Of a DNA stretch of 64,000 nucleotides, positions 10,798 through 22,291 are shown piece by piece. The stretch's first letter is position 1. Each line of letters starts with the position of its first letter. Source of the DNA: Moniliella sp. 'wahieum' (lineage: Eukaryota; Basidiomycota; Moniliellomycetes; Moniliellales; Moniliellaceae); the NCBI GenBank assembly GCA_003971905.1, contig RSEE01000007.1, positions 1,116,001 to 1,180,000 on the forward strand. Direction: 5' to 3'. The translations under genes and the position numbers were made by a program. Below the pieces are notes generated by a model. It was not told the DNA's origin. It was given only the letters and a program-made list of their open reading frames with translations, and made no database searches.

Positions 10798-11940
10798 ACC
10801 GCCTGAGTTGGATGGTGGCTGGTGGCTGTTTTCTGCTGGCTTGGGGACGTGGGTGCAGGTTGGTACCAACCGGTACAGACCAAGCTCCCGCAACAGCGGA
10901 GAGTCCTCCCGTCCTGCATCCTGAGCGCCCTGAGCGCCCTGGGCCTCAGGTGGCCGGTGAGGCTCACCCTCAGGCTGAGGTTTCAGTTGACATGAACCCG
11001 GCGGCGCAGAGGTACTGAGTACGTGGAGGCGCAGCAGGGGCTAGGGTTGGCGTGTCGATCCTGGCGATCAGCATCATGCATCACCCATCACCGCTCAGCG
11101 ATCCTTCGATCCCTCGATCAGGGCCGGGCGCAGAGCACAGCACAGCAGGGCACAGAAGAACACGGCAGAGCACACAAGAGCACGGCAGAGCACTGCCCAC
11201 TGCCCACCGAGCGCCGAGCGCCGAGGCGAGCGCTTGCGCTTGTGCTTGCCGGGTACCCGCGGACGCTGGGCACGAGCGCCCAGCAGGAGCGCACTCAGGC
11301 GGACTACGATGTTTGATCGGTGATCAGTGGTCTCACAGTACAGTACTGATACTGCACTGGTCCTGAGGCACTGAGGTCTGGCTGGACTGGCCGCAGCAGG
11401 AAGGAGGGTTACTGGTTAGGCCGTGGGCTGGCGTATGCGTGGAGTGGCGGCGTGGGGCTGGTCACCGTCACTGGTCAGCCTGACCGCTCAGCTGAGCTCA
11501 GCGGACGCCTTGCTAGGCGCTGGTCCCCAGTGGGCGCGTGAGCAGCGACGGGTGACCATGGCTCGTCGTTTGTTGCTGGCTGCGGCCGTTTGATGCGCCG
11601 CCCCGATCAGACGAGCAGACCAGACGTCTGGTGGCGGCGCGAGAGAAGCGAGAGACAGCGCGAGTGTGCAGGCAGTACGCAGCACGCGCACGTAGCACGC
11701 AGCACGTAGCACACTGCACGCACCACACTGCACGCACCACACTGCACGCACCACACTGCACGCACCACACCGCACAGCACACCGCAAGAACACAGTCCCT
11801 AGGCACGCACGCAGTACACAGCAACTGCCCGCCGCTCTTTCCCCCTTTCCCACCCCCACCACCGCTTGCCCACCTCCGGCTCTGCGTCCCACCGCCTGCT
11901 TGCCTCTGCTCTGCTCTGCTCTGCCCCTTGTACCACGCAC
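10798..11940. other. Intergenic upstream of the GlcNAc kinase
   Basis: No gene is supported. GAGCGCCCTGAGCGCCCTGGG words occur around 10921-10945, imperfect AGCACA/ACGGCAGAGCAC repeats at 11140-11195, and a 14-bp tandem repeat at 11710-11775. A pyrimidine-rich leader follows (11836-11870). Confidence 0.5.
11710..11775 (+). repeat. 14-bp tandem repeat CACACTGCACGCAC
   Basis: Four exact copies start at 11710, 11724, 11738 and 11752, followed by a degenerate copy (CACACCGCAC). Earlier CACGTAGCACGCAG words look like diverged members. The array lies about 170 bp ahead of the kinase ATG, probably in its promoter or 5' UTR. Confidence 0.85.
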
Positions 11941-13975
11941 ATGCGCCTCTACCTCGCCGTCGACTGTGGCGGCACCAAGGCTGCGGCGGTGGTGTGCGAT
12001 GGCACTGGCCACGTTCTCGGCCGAGGTCTAGGCGGTCCCGCCAACTTTACCGATGTCGGCTGGCACGTCTTTTTCCGTTCGCTGCGTACGGCCGTGGACC
12101 ATGCGATGGCCCAAGCTAAGGAAACCGCTTCGTCCCCCACTGCCTCGGTTGGCGACAAGGCTGTCCTGCCGCTCTGCCGTGCCTGGTCCGCCCAGTCGCG
12201 CGCATGGAAACGCAGGAGCATCCACGAGGGTATCGTACCCACGGGAGAACAGCATATTTTCGAAGCGGCCTGGCTTGGCATAGCCGGCGTCGATTCAGCC
12301 AGTACTGTGCACCTACTCTCACCCCCCGCCCGTAGCTGCGCTCTTGGCTTGCCTCCACCTCCTACCCCCGCCCTCGTGCTGGCTAACGATACTTCCTTGT
12401 TGGCTGCCCGGTGCACGACCTCCCCGCCCCGCCCGCCCTAACGCCAGCCGAACGGGCGTCGTGGTGATTGCCGGAACAGGATCGATCGTCACGGGTTACC
12501 GAGTGGGTAAGGCATCGTCCGACCTGGCTAGCTTTGGTCGCGTAGGTGGCCTCGGTTGGTTGCTCGGCGACGAAGGGTCCGGGTACGCTGTGGGACGCGA
12601 AGCCGTACGTGCCGTACTGCGCCAGGCGGATGCCGCCCGCTTCGTCGATGGCTCGGACGAGGACGATGTGGCTTCCGAGACGGAGGACGAGGATGAGGAC
12701 GAGGACGAGGAAGGGAGGGCGAACAATGAGAACAATGGCGATTCTGCCGACTCGGCGGCACAGGTTTACCCTACGCTTTACGTGATCGTATTCTTACGGA
12801 GTACAATCTCAGTTCGACCGACGAACTGTTTGGTGTGATTTACGCTTCGGACACGCACGGTCGCGAACCTAGCAAAGAACCTTCCTCCCCCGTCTCGCTC
12901 TTCCTTCCGCACCGGCCTCGCTCAAAGTAGAAGGGACGACCGGCTGCTCCCCCCGGTCCTAATGCGCCCACACTGAGCGAACCCTCACCCCCATCGCACC
13001 CCTCAGCACCGAACGGCCAGGTACACCCGCTTCCTTGGCCACGGCCAGTGAAGGAGAAGCCGAAACCGAAGGTGAAGGTGAAGGTGAAGTCGAAGGTGAA
13101 GAAAAGGCAGTGGGAGAAAGAAAGGCAGAAAGAGAAGCCATTCTCCCCCACGACGCAAGACAAGGAAGCGGAGAAAGACGAGGAACGAGCAGCGGCATCG
13201 TTGACAGCTGCTAGTGAATGGGCCGAACGTATGCTCTCCCAACCCCCCTTGGCTCGACCGCACCATCCGCGCTAAACGTCCCGCCCCAGCATTGAAGTTG
13301 GACAACTCGGATGAACCCCCCGCGGGGCAGAACCCCCAACCCCACCCCCAACACAACAGCAACATGAACAAGAACAACAACAGGGACAGGAACAGGACAA
13401 AACGAGGGCGGGACCGGGAGAAACGCACCTAATCCGCCCAATCCGCCTGCGGCTGCCAAACCTGTGATGGCCCAAGCGCCCAAACATAGGTTGGCAGCCT
13501 TGGCGCCCGTCGTGTTCCATCTGGTTTGTGCATGGAGACGCATTGGCGCTGCTGTGTTGCGCACGCAAGCAGATTGCATTGCGCGGCAAATTGCTGAGCT
13601 GGTCCGGCCCGTGCGCCCAACGGACCAAAGGGAAAGGGACCACAGAGATCTGTGCCCCAGCGGGCCCGCGGGCCCCGCGGGGTCTGTTGGGGCAAAGGGA
13701 TCTGTGCAGCCAGTGGGCAAGGGGGAGAAGAAAGTACGTTTTGGGCCTGGGATTATGCGGGAGCTACGCGTGTGGGGCGCCACCGTCGACCTCGTGCGGA
13801 AAATGCTGTGCTGTGTATGGGTGGAAGCTTATTGGGTGTGGATGCGTATGCTCATTTGCCTTCCTTCGCCAACTGGCTGCCCGTGGCGTGCACTTTGCTC
13901 GTGCATGTTTCGTACCGGACCGGCAAGGAGTGGCGCACTTGCCCTCGCGCGCTTATGGGAAGGTCGACGTGATGC
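11941..13975 (+). CDS. N-acetylglucosamine kinase (BadF/BadG-type ASKHA fold), frame-broken
   Basis: Phosphorylates GlcNAc to GlcNAc-6-phosphate with ATP in the cytosol, feeding salvaged amino sugar to glycolysis or chitin precursors. The ATG at 11941 begins MRLYLAVDCGGTKAAAVV, the DxGGTK phosphate-1 loop. Further on are AAWLGIAGVDS, LVLANDTSLLAA, VVIAGTGSIVTGYRVGK (phosphate 2) and GRVGGLGWLLGDEGSGYAVG, the family's hallmark segment. The C-terminal lobe appears in pieces: LTEYNLSSTDELFGVIYAS (12800), HRLAALAPVVFH (13487), QADCIARQIAEL (13567), VLCMGGSLLGVDAY (about 13805) and LAARGVHFARACFVPDRQGV (about 13870). An acidic insert (DEDEDEDEEGR) near 12690 and a basic KVKVKVK-rich stretch near 13060 are unusual. 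At least five indels are needed. The 3' end is uncertain. Confidence 0.8.
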
Positions 13976-16323
13976 GGGAGGTTGTGGGCGTGGGAGGTGT
14001 GGGGGGGGAGTTGCCCCCTCCAGTCCAGGGGGCGCGGGGGGTCAGGTTCAGAATGTGTCAAGTTCGCATCACCCTCGCGCTCCGCTTTCCTTCTTTTGTT
14101 GGTACCACGTCACACCACCCGAGCACGAACCCGAGCACGAACACGAACCCCAACATGAGTACGTACGAGTACGAACGTGTGAGTACGAGCTACGCGCCAG
14201 GTGCACTGGTTATCTGCTACGCGACTGGCGGCGCAGGACCCCAGTGCGGCGCCCGTGGCTGTGGCCGAGTGGGGTAATGCGATTTAATTGACGGACAAGG
14301 AGGCGGGGCAAAGCGCAAGGGCAAGCGCAAGGGCAGGGCAGCGATCAGCCGTGTCTGGTACCTAGAAACTGTCTGTGTATCTGTGTATCTGTGTCTCTGT
14401 GTATGTGGGGGGGGGGCAGTACGTGGGCCAGTGGGAAGGCTTAAGGCTTAAGGCCTAAGGTGAGAGGTGAGAGGTGAGAGGTGGGGGTTAGGAAGGGACG
14501 GGGAGGATGGGTGGATGGCGTGCGGTGGCTGACTGGGCTATGGGGGTGCGGCGACTTTGCTGGGAAGAGGGATGGGATGGGATGGGATGGGATGGTGTGC
14601 TGCCTGGATGGAAGCAGGTTGGCCCTGGCCTGGGTCCAGGTGGCGATTGGGCTAAGCTGTACGCCCAAGCTGTAAGCTGTAAGCTTTGAGCAATTTGAGC
14701 TTTGAGCTTGAGCCTTGAGCTTGAAGCTTAGGGACGATGGCGCGGGCCAGCAGCGCAGTTGAAATTGAAATTGAATTTGAATTTGAAATTGCACGTGCCT
14801 GCTATGGTGCTAAAATGAGTGCGTGTGAGTGCGTGCGCCCTGAGGCTCAGGCCGCTCAGGCATGATGCATGAATGCATCGTGGTGCATGATGGGGGCAGG
14901 TGCGCAGTGTCGACAACGCGCCTTGGAGCTTGGGGGCTGGGCTTGCGCTGGCCCGTTTGCGCAGCGCATGGGCGCACGCGCAGGGGGCAAGCGTACCATG
15001 GCGACATGGGACATGTGACACATGTGACATGGGACATGTGACATGGGGTGCCCAGCCGCCCGCGGCGCACTGGTACTGAGTACTGAGCACGGGGCCGGCG
15101 CACGGGGGGGGCCCAGTGCTCAAACTGAGTACTGACGTGCTGGCGCCTCCGACTCAGGACAGAGCTACTGAGGTACTGAGGGACTGAGGTACTGAGCTCA
15201 ATATTCAATTGAATCCTCAGACTGAGGACGGAGTTGCTGAGTTGAGGCGTGCTGAGCTGAGCTGCTCAGCGCTCAGGCTGAGCGCTAACGCCACGCACTG
15301 GCCCAGTGTGCCCTGCTGCAGCCGCAGCTGCAGGTCCATATTCCATGCCGATGCCGATGCAGGGGGGCCGGCCGAGGGGGCTGGACGTAGCATGCAGGAG
15401 GCAGCAGTGGGGGCAGTGGGGGCAGTGTGCGGGTGGCTGGACGACGGAGGATCATCGTTCGAGGATCGAAGATGTGTGATGCATTTGTGATGCATGGGGT
15501 GGTGCACGATGATCGATGCCATGTGCCATCGGGGCGGGGGGCGAGTGTGGGCCATGCAGCCCAGCGCTGGGCGGCGGCGGGCCGACGACAGCCCGGCGCC
15601 CACGGCCTCGCTACTCCGACGGGGGGCGGGGGGGACTCAGAGACCCAGGGACTGGGGGACGCGGCAGGAGCAGCACAGCGCATCCAGCTCCAGCTCGCCC
15701 TAACCCACCACGCTAGCAAGAGGGGGGGAGTTAGCCTGCGTTTGCCTCTGCTCATCTCACTTGGCCTCCACTCGTCTCTACTTGGCCTCCACTCGTCTCT
15801 ACCTGGCTCCCTCGTCTCTACTTGGCTTCCACTCGTCTCCACTCGTCGCCTCGCCTGATCCTCGCCTCTACTACTCCCCCCCCCCCCCCACGCCATGCCA
15901 GCCGATCTGCTGCGGCTGCTCTAGACCCCCCACCCCCACCCCCCACTTTATGCACCTTCCCTGCGCCCCCCCCGCCCAGCCCCCCCCCCGCGTTGGGCGG
16001 CCCACTCCCACTCCCACTCCCACTCCCACTCGACTCACTTGCCCCTCCGCTCCCTCCTCCGCAACTTGCCCCTCCTCTCCGCTCTCCGCAACTTGCCCCC
16101 CGCTCCGCTCCCCACACCGCCCACGACGTCCACCGCGCCCGCCCTCGCTCGGCTCGACACCACCCCGCACCTCGCTCGCATAACCGCCCCGCCCGCCCGG
16201 TACCAGCCCCGTCTAGCCCACACACTGTCCTCTCCGCGTCCGAGTCGCAGCCGCACGCACATGCACATGCACATGCACATACGTTCGTCGCTTCCCCTGC
16301 TCCCTCGCTCGCGTGGGGCATGA
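13976..16323. other. Intergenic, simple-sequence rich
   Basis: No gene is supported up to the phosphatase domain. Repeats seen: GAGCACGAACC units 14119-14150, GTGTATCTGTGTATCT 14372-14405, GGTGAGA x4 at 14459-14482, GGGAT x5 at 14570-14594, GAAATT/GAATTT 14760-14792, ATGACATGGGACATGTGACA words 15003-15045, AGTACTGAG words 15070-15200, ATGCAT words 14862-14892 and 15478-15500, (CTCGTCTCTACTTGGCTTCC)-like copies 15752-15850, and C runs of 9-14 from 15876 to 15990. A Pro/Ala-rich open frame at 15822-16323 may include the N-terminus of the phosphatase, or may be composition noise. Confidence 0.45.
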
Positions 16324-17280
16324 GGACCGTATCGATGCACCCTTCTTTCCTCCCGCCCACGCGGTGGTATCTCCACCATTCTCCCGTCCTTTCTCTATGT
16401 CGGACCTGACGTGACGTGCAGGGAAGAACGTGGCGGCGCTCGAGGCGCTCGGGATCACGCATATCCTCAATATGGCTACGGAAATTCCGGATGGTTGGAT
16501 CGCCGCACCTCGGTCTGCCCAACCTGTTCCACTGTCCAAAGTCCCGCTTACCGACTCGGTCGAAGAGACTAAAGTCCAGGCTTCGATCACGCAGTTGTGC
16601 GTTTCTTGATCGTGCCCGTGATGCCCAGGGGAAAGTGTACGTCCACTGCAAGGCCGGTCAAAGTCGAAGTGTGTTGGTCGCTATGGCCTATCTTATTCAT
16701 AGCCAACACCTCACTTGGCGCCAAGCGTACCATACCGTCTTGGCCTCAACGCCCCGTTGCCTGTCCGAACTTGGCGTTCATTGCGGAACTCATGGCGTTT
16801 GAACGCGCCAGACTGGGTGAGCCTTCTTGGGCTTCCACCTCCACTTCCACTTCCACTTCCACTTCCATTTCCACTTCCACTTCCACTTCCATTTCCACTT
16901 CCACCTCTACTTCCACTTCCACATCCGCTTGGGACAACTCTGCTCCGGTTCCTCTGCAGCTTCCCTGGCTCCTATTCCTTCGTGTGTGTCGAGCGCTAGC
17001 GCCAGCGCAAGTACCATGCCAGTACCACTGCCATACCAGTGCCAGTACTACTGCCAATACCAGTGCCAGTACCAGCGCCACCGCCACTAGCGCCTGTACC
17101 TCCAGCATGTCTGGTCCGAGCCCTTGTTTGTCCGGACGAGCGCTTACACTGCTGCTGGTGCTGGTTACTGGTACCTCTAGCCCATGTTGCCTCCTGCCCC
17201 CGCTCGCCGCCAGGCAACCCATCCGCTCCTCCGTCAGCTTACACCGCCCCCGACCCTCTCGCCCTTACCCTTTCAAGAAG
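16324..17280 (+). CDS. Dual-specificity protein phosphatase with Ser/Thr-rich tail
   Basis: Cys-based phosphatase acting on phospho-Tyr/Ser/Thr. The order is STILPSFLYVGPDVT (about 16370), then after a shift KNVAALEALGITHILNMATE (about 16425), VPLTDSVEET, and the catalytic P-loop VHCKAGQSRS (HCxxGxSRS) at about 16639, followed by VLVAMAYLI. After another shift PNLAFIAELMAFERARLG matches the usual PNPxFxxQLxxFE end of the domain. A low-complexity tail follows, encoded by TTCCAC hexamers (STSTSTS). At least three indels are needed. The N-terminus is unknown: upstream frames are Pro-rich and interrupted. The 3' end is also unknown; GTACGT at 17287 could be a donor into the pyrimidine tracts that follow. 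The substrate cannot be predicted. Confidence 0.75.
16833..16924 (+). repeat. TTCCAC hexanucleotide array within the phosphatase gene
   Basis: About fifteen units of TTCCAC with TTCCAT and CTCTAC variants. In the phosphatase frame it encodes Ser-Thr dipeptides with occasional Ile. The two other forward frames read His-Phe and Pro-Leu. Confidence 0.9.
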
Positions 17281-17373
17281 ACCATAGTACGTGCGTGCGT
17301 GCGTGTGTGGTGTGGTAGCTTGCCCCATCGCATCATTCCATGGTTTCCTCCCCCCCCTACCCCTCTTCCTTCC

Positions 17374-17696
17374 TTATCCCCCTTATCCCCCTTATCCCCT
17401 TATCCCCCTTATCCCCCTTATCCCCCTTATCCCCCTTATCCCCCTTTCCTTCCGTCTGCTCCATGTGTCTGTGCTTGTCTCTGTGCTTGTCTCTGTGCTT
17501 ATCCCTATGCTTGTCCCTATGCTTGTTTCTATCTCCCCTCTCCCCTCCCCTCTCCCCTCTCCCCTCTCCCCTCTCCCCTCTCCCCTCTCCCCTCTCCCCT
17601 CTCCCCTCTCCCCTCTCCCCTCTCCCCTCTCCCCTCCCCCTCTCCCCTCCCCCCCTCCCCCTCTCCCCCCTCTCCCCTCCCCTCTCCCCTCTCTCC
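17374..17696 (+). repeat. Polypyrimidine tracts: CCCCTTAT array then CCCCTCT array
   Basis: From 17374 to 17448 there are about nine copies of an 8-bp unit (C)CCCCTTAT, and at 17461-17525 an imperfect TGTCTCTGTGCT/TGTCCCTATGCT repeat. From 17528 to 17696 there is an almost uninterrupted C/T tract of CCCCTCT and CCTCCCC units. All cytosines are on the plus strand, and the last tract has mirror symmetry suited to triplex (H-DNA) formation. Confidence 0.9.
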
Positions 17697-18870
17697 CCGG
17701 GCCTCGCGCATTTTTTGGTTACAATCCCTCGTTTTGCTCCGCACGGGTTCGGTAACGTGCGCCCCTTGGTGCAGTTGCCGGTTACGCTTACTCTTACGGT
17801 GGATCGGTTGATCGGTTGAACCGTTGATCCGTTGATCCGTTGAACCTACTTAATTGGATCTCTCTCTCTGCTTGATGGCAGAGACGCGTGTGGGTGGGCT
17901 TATGGGCTTATGGGCTGGTGGACTGGTTGGTGGGTTCGTAGGCTGATGCGTTCGTGGGCTGGTGAACTGGTGGGCTCGTAGAGGAGTAACTAGTAAGGTC
18001 TTATTATTATCCTCTGTCTCTGCCCGTGTTCTGCTGACCTCTTCAGTATACATTTGTAGTCCTGCGTGAGGTAACCGGTAACCGGTAAGGCTTGCTAGCT
18101 GGGGTCCTCATCAAAGGTCAACCATTGTGGTAAAGACTTATTGACCACAACTTCTTCCCAAGCCCTGATGGTCAGCACGTTGGTCTCAGGTCTTTCTTTC
18201 TTTCGACTTCTCCCTTTTCCCCCTTGACTTCTTCACCTTTCCGCTTCCGGTTGCACGACTCTGCCGGTGAACGTTGAACGTGAATCGTACTGTAGTGGGC
18301 ACTTCTTTCCCTCTCGGCTCTTCTAGGACGGAAGTGTCTTCTCTCACTACCACAACCGCTCGTCAACGTTCAACGAGCTCCCAGATCTCAGATCTCAGAT
18401 CTCAGATCTCATCCCTTCTCGTCATCGTAGCCCCCGGTCGGGCCCTCGTCAGTCACCTCGTTCTCCCCCATGCAGGCGATTGTAGTGCCTGGCCTCCTCT
18501 CTGTTGGATCTTCTCAGATCTCAGCAGCACGTCGCACAGTGCGTGGGTCATGAGACGGATTCATGTTCTGCAGCGCTCCGCTGATTGGTTTCATCTCGGG
18601 AAGTATATAGGGAGTGGAGATCATATACCCATCATATCAATAGCCTCCACGAAGGTTGCTGTCCTGCTATGACAACGGTGCCATCTACGTCACGAGTCTC
18701 CCTCCTTTTGACCAACCCCTGAACACTACTCCCAGAACCCAGCTCATTGGTCAATCAATCCTTCAAGCAGTCATTGCTTTTGGGGATGGGGCGAGCACGA
18801 TCATGAGAAACGCCAACTGGTTGAAGCTTGGGACAACGGCATAAAAGCAGCAATCTCTGTCGCGGCTGCT
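17697..18870. other. Intergenic downstream of the phosphatase
   Basis: No gene is recognised. GTTGATCCGTTGA words occur at 17800-17845, GGGCTTATGGGCTGGTGG words at 17893-17990, an AGATCTC x4 tandem at 18383-18411 and again near 18512, and AACGTTCAACG/GTGAACGTTGAACG at 18268-18285 and 18362-18375. Confidence 0.5.
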
Positions 18871-20156
18871 TTAAAGAGCACCCTTGTCCGCTGCCGCAAC
18901 AGCAGCCTTGGCAGCCTCATCAAGTCCGTCAAACGAGTAGATCTTCAACCCCGACTCCTTAATCATCGCCTTGGCCTCTTTCTCCTTGGTACCCTGCAGA
19001 CGCACCACAAGGGGCACCGATAGCTTGAGATCCTTGGTGGCTTGGATGATGCCTTCGGCAATCACATCGCAGCGCATGATGCCACCAAAGATATTGACAA
19101 AGATAGCCTTGACCTTATCGGAGCGGAGGATGATCTCAAAGGCCTTCTTGACAGCCGCTGCGTTGGCACCGCCGCCCACGTCCAGGAAGTTGGCCGGCTC
19201 CCCACCTTTGAGCTTCAACACGTCCATCGTCGCCATGGCCAGACCGGCACCGTTAACAAGACAGGCAATGTTACCGTCGAGTTGGATGTAGTTGAGGCCC
19301 ACCTCGGCCGCCTCGACCTCGTCGGGATTTTCCTGCGACAAGTCCCGCTGGGCAAAGATATCGGTCTGACGGAACTCGGCATGGTCGTCAAAGCCCAACT
19401 TGGCATCCATGCACAGTACGGCGCCGTCCTTGGTCTCGGCGAGCGGGTTGATCTCTACCTGCGTCGCATCTTTCGCCTCAAACAACTTGTACAGGTTGAC
19501 AAAGATCCGCGCCGCTTCCTTCTCCTGGTCCGGACCGCTAAACCCGAGCTTGTGCGCAATCTCCAGCGCCTGTTGACTGCTCAGACCTTTCTTGAAATCG
19601 ATCGGAGTGGTAATGATCGCTTCGGGATTGGACTTGGCCACCTCCTCAATCGACATACCACCTTGGTTCGAAGCGATCAACACGGGACCTTGGCTCGCAC
19701 GGTCGTTCAACAACGCAACATAGTACTCATGCTGCGGCGCACGCGCTTCAGCTAGAACCACCTTGTTGCAAATCCGACCCGCTGCCCCGGTCTGCTTGGT
19801 AATCAACTTGGATCCTAGCATTTGCTTTGCCAACGTTTCGCGGCCTCAGCGGCATCTTTGAGCAGGTGCACACCACCCTGCAAACCAGAGTCGAAGTGCC
19901 CCTTACCCCGTCCACCAGCAAGCACTTGCGCCTTGATCACCGCCCCGTGCGGAAAGGTTGCCGCTGCAGCTTTGGCTTCCGAAGGCGTAGAGGCAGGTAC
20001 GAACTTGGGTGTCGGAACATCGAATTGGTTCAGCACGCCCATGGATAAGTACTCATGCAGACTCAGGTTGCGCACTTGCTGGGCCCCAGGACGCAGACGA
20101 GGCATCATACTCGCCCGCGCTGCAGCACGAAGAGGAGCAGCTGTCATCGCACGCAT
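18871..20156 (-). CDS. LSC2: Succinyl-CoA ligase beta subunit, mitochondrial (ADP-forming type)
   Basis: TCA-cycle enzyme subunit that binds nucleotide and succinate and makes ATP from succinyl-CoA in the mitochondrial matrix with the alpha subunit. The ATG at 20156 starts a basic, Ser/Ala-rich presequence (MRAMTAAPLRAAARASMMPR). The mature protein begins LSLHEYLSMGVLNQFDVPTP. The ATP-grasp core is clear: VIKAQVLAGGRGKGHF, GGVHLLKDA, then after one missing base near 19838 LAKQMLGSKLITKQTG, ASNQGGMSIEEVA, VEINPLAET, MDAKLGFDDHAEFRQ. The C-terminal ligase domain has LVNGAGLAMATMDVLKL, FLDVGGGA, FVNIFGGIMRCDVIAEGI and VVRLQGTKEKEA. Total length near 420 residues is normal. The stop is at 18871. 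Only one indel separates the two frames. Confidence 0.95.
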
Positions 20157-22234
20157 AATGTAGTGTGTAGTGTGTAGTGAGGCGTAGGGAGAGGAGAGAG
20201 GCGAGAAGAGGAGATAGGCGAGATCTCAGAAGAGAAAAGGTGAGGGGGAGAGAGAGACGGAAAGATGGAGCCAGAAAGTGGTGAGGGACAAGAATATATA
20301 TAAGTGACTGTCATGATGCGTGAGGCCGTGAGGCCGTGAAGTTCCCTGAGGCGCTGGGAGGGGGGGGGGGGGGTCACGCGTTCATGCGCCAATGAGAGCG
20401 CCGGCAGGAGCCCACTTGCCCAGCCATAGTCAGCATGGGCCACCCATCGGACGAGAGAGATGGGGTGAGGCGTAAGGCGTGAGGTGTGAGGCGTGAGGCG
20501 TGAGGCGTAGAGTGGGGGCTGTGGTGGGCCAGGCGGCTCAGGCGGGCGAGGCGGAGATGTGGGCGCGGATGCGGATGCGGGTGCGAGCGCGGGTGCGGGT
20601 GCGGGTGCGGGTGCGGATGGGAATGCTTATGCTGGGGCAGGCAGGGTTAAAACGTTAAAAACGTGTAAACGTTAATATTTAATCGAAATCTTAGATCTTA
20701 GACGAGGCCGGGGTCTGGGCTTCTCTGCTCGTCTGGGCGTCTGTGGGTGCGAGGCCCTGATGCACTGATGCGTCCTGCCGCACGGAGTACGCAGTGAGTA
20801 CTGATGCTCCGAGGCCTGAGGCTCAGGCCGAGGGGCGCAGGGGGGGGGGGGGGAGGCCTCAGGCCTCAGGAGAGCAGCTTGTGGTATCAATATTGACTGA
20901 CTGGTACTTTGCTGCTGTTGCTGCCGAAGGCGGTGCCGACGACGGCTACGCGCCACCACGACGTGCTCACCGGTCAGCGTCAGCCGCACACCCATGCACA
21001 GGCCACCCCGCCATCGACCATCTCATCCCAGATCTCATCTCATCTCATCTTGATCATCGCGACCACCGAACACCAAAACAATCATTAATCAGCGCTCAGC
21101 GTCAGCATCCGGCATCCGCCATCTGCATCAGTGCATCAGCACTGTCACCATGTCACCCTTGAAGCTAGCTTTAGGCTCCCGCAAGCTCCCGCGCTCCGCG
21201 CTGCCGCCGGGATCGGGACGATTGGTAGGGTCTGGTGGGGCCGGTGATGCCGGTGATGCATGATGCAAAGGCAGGTGCAGGTGCGTTTGCAGTCATAGTC
21301 ACCCAGGGTTACTAACGATGGCATACTAGCTAGACTCCCCCTCAGGCCTCTCAGGCCACGCCTCGGTGGTCGTCACCACAGTCACCACAGTCACCTGAGG
21401 CCTATACTAGCTAACCCACCACCCGGCCCAAGCTCCAGCGCTCGGCTTACGCGTTACGCGTTACGCCCAAACCTCTCTCTCAATCGCCCCACCAAGGTGT
21501 ACTAACTAGTGCTCAGTACTCTCTCTCAGTACTCTCTACCATCTACTCAGTACTCACACTACGCCTACTCATACTCACTCTTAGCTTCACCGGCACTGTC
21601 GCCCCACCACAGCCCCTTGCCATTCGCCAGCACGCCACGAGCCAGAATGCATTACCGGTTACCTATTAGTGCATTGGCGCTTTAGCCAGTTCTTAGTGCT
21701 AAGCCTATAGCCAGCGCTTAGCCACATTATGCATTCCCCACTGGCCCCTCCCTACCCCTCTCCCGCGCGCCCTTTGCTCCCGCTGTTTTCCTGGGGCCCC
21801 GCACTCGGGAAAACAAGCTCCGAAGAGTTAATAAGGCTACCTGACCACTGGTGATCGGACGGTGAGCGAACCCAGCAGACAGTGAATCATTAAATCATTA
21901 ATCATGCATCATGCACCATGCATGGCCATCATCAGCACCTCTGACATTTGCATTTACTATGGACAGCCCAACACCGCAGCCCACAGCCCACAGCAGTGTA
22001 CCCTCGCCCCTCTCTTCCTCCAACCTGCAGGTCCCACTCCCTCGCTCCCAGAGTTGCCAGCGGCAGGTCGCAGTGGGGCTGATGGATTTCGGATCAGGCA
22101 GCCTGAGTCTTAGTGGTGAGCTCACCGCTCTCACCCGACTTACCCAACACTACATATCGATAGCTATGCATCATGCATCAATCTTCTTAATTCCAGTGTG
22201 GCGCATCTGCATGATGCGATTGAGAATTGATCTT

Positions 22235-22291
22235 CACACGCCCACACGCCCACACGCCCACACGCCCACACGCCCACACGCCCACACCCCA
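22235..22291 (+). repeat. 8-bp tandem repeat ACACGCCC, about 7 copies
   Basis: Perfect octamer array following GAATTGATCTTC. It ends in degenerate ACACCCCACACTC. No coding context. Confidence 0.9.

Noticed and set aside
10294-11018. Several 150-217 codon frames rich in Lys/Gln/Ser or Leu/Cys/Phe on both strands
   Set aside because: They are translations of the AAAGC array, which is open in every frame, and have no conserved part.
15818-16651. A 277-codon minus-strand frame rich in Gly/Ser
   Set aside because: It is antisense to C-rich low-complexity DNA and to the start of the phosphatase domain.
17374-17448. Telomere-like CCCCTTAT repeats
   Set aside because: The array is short, internal, mixed with other pyrimidine units and flanked by genes on both sides; the unit is not the usual TTAGGG complement.
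19042-19755. A 237-codon plus-strand open frame
   Set aside because: It is the exact antisense of the succinyl-CoA ligase beta gene, whose protein matches its family throughout.
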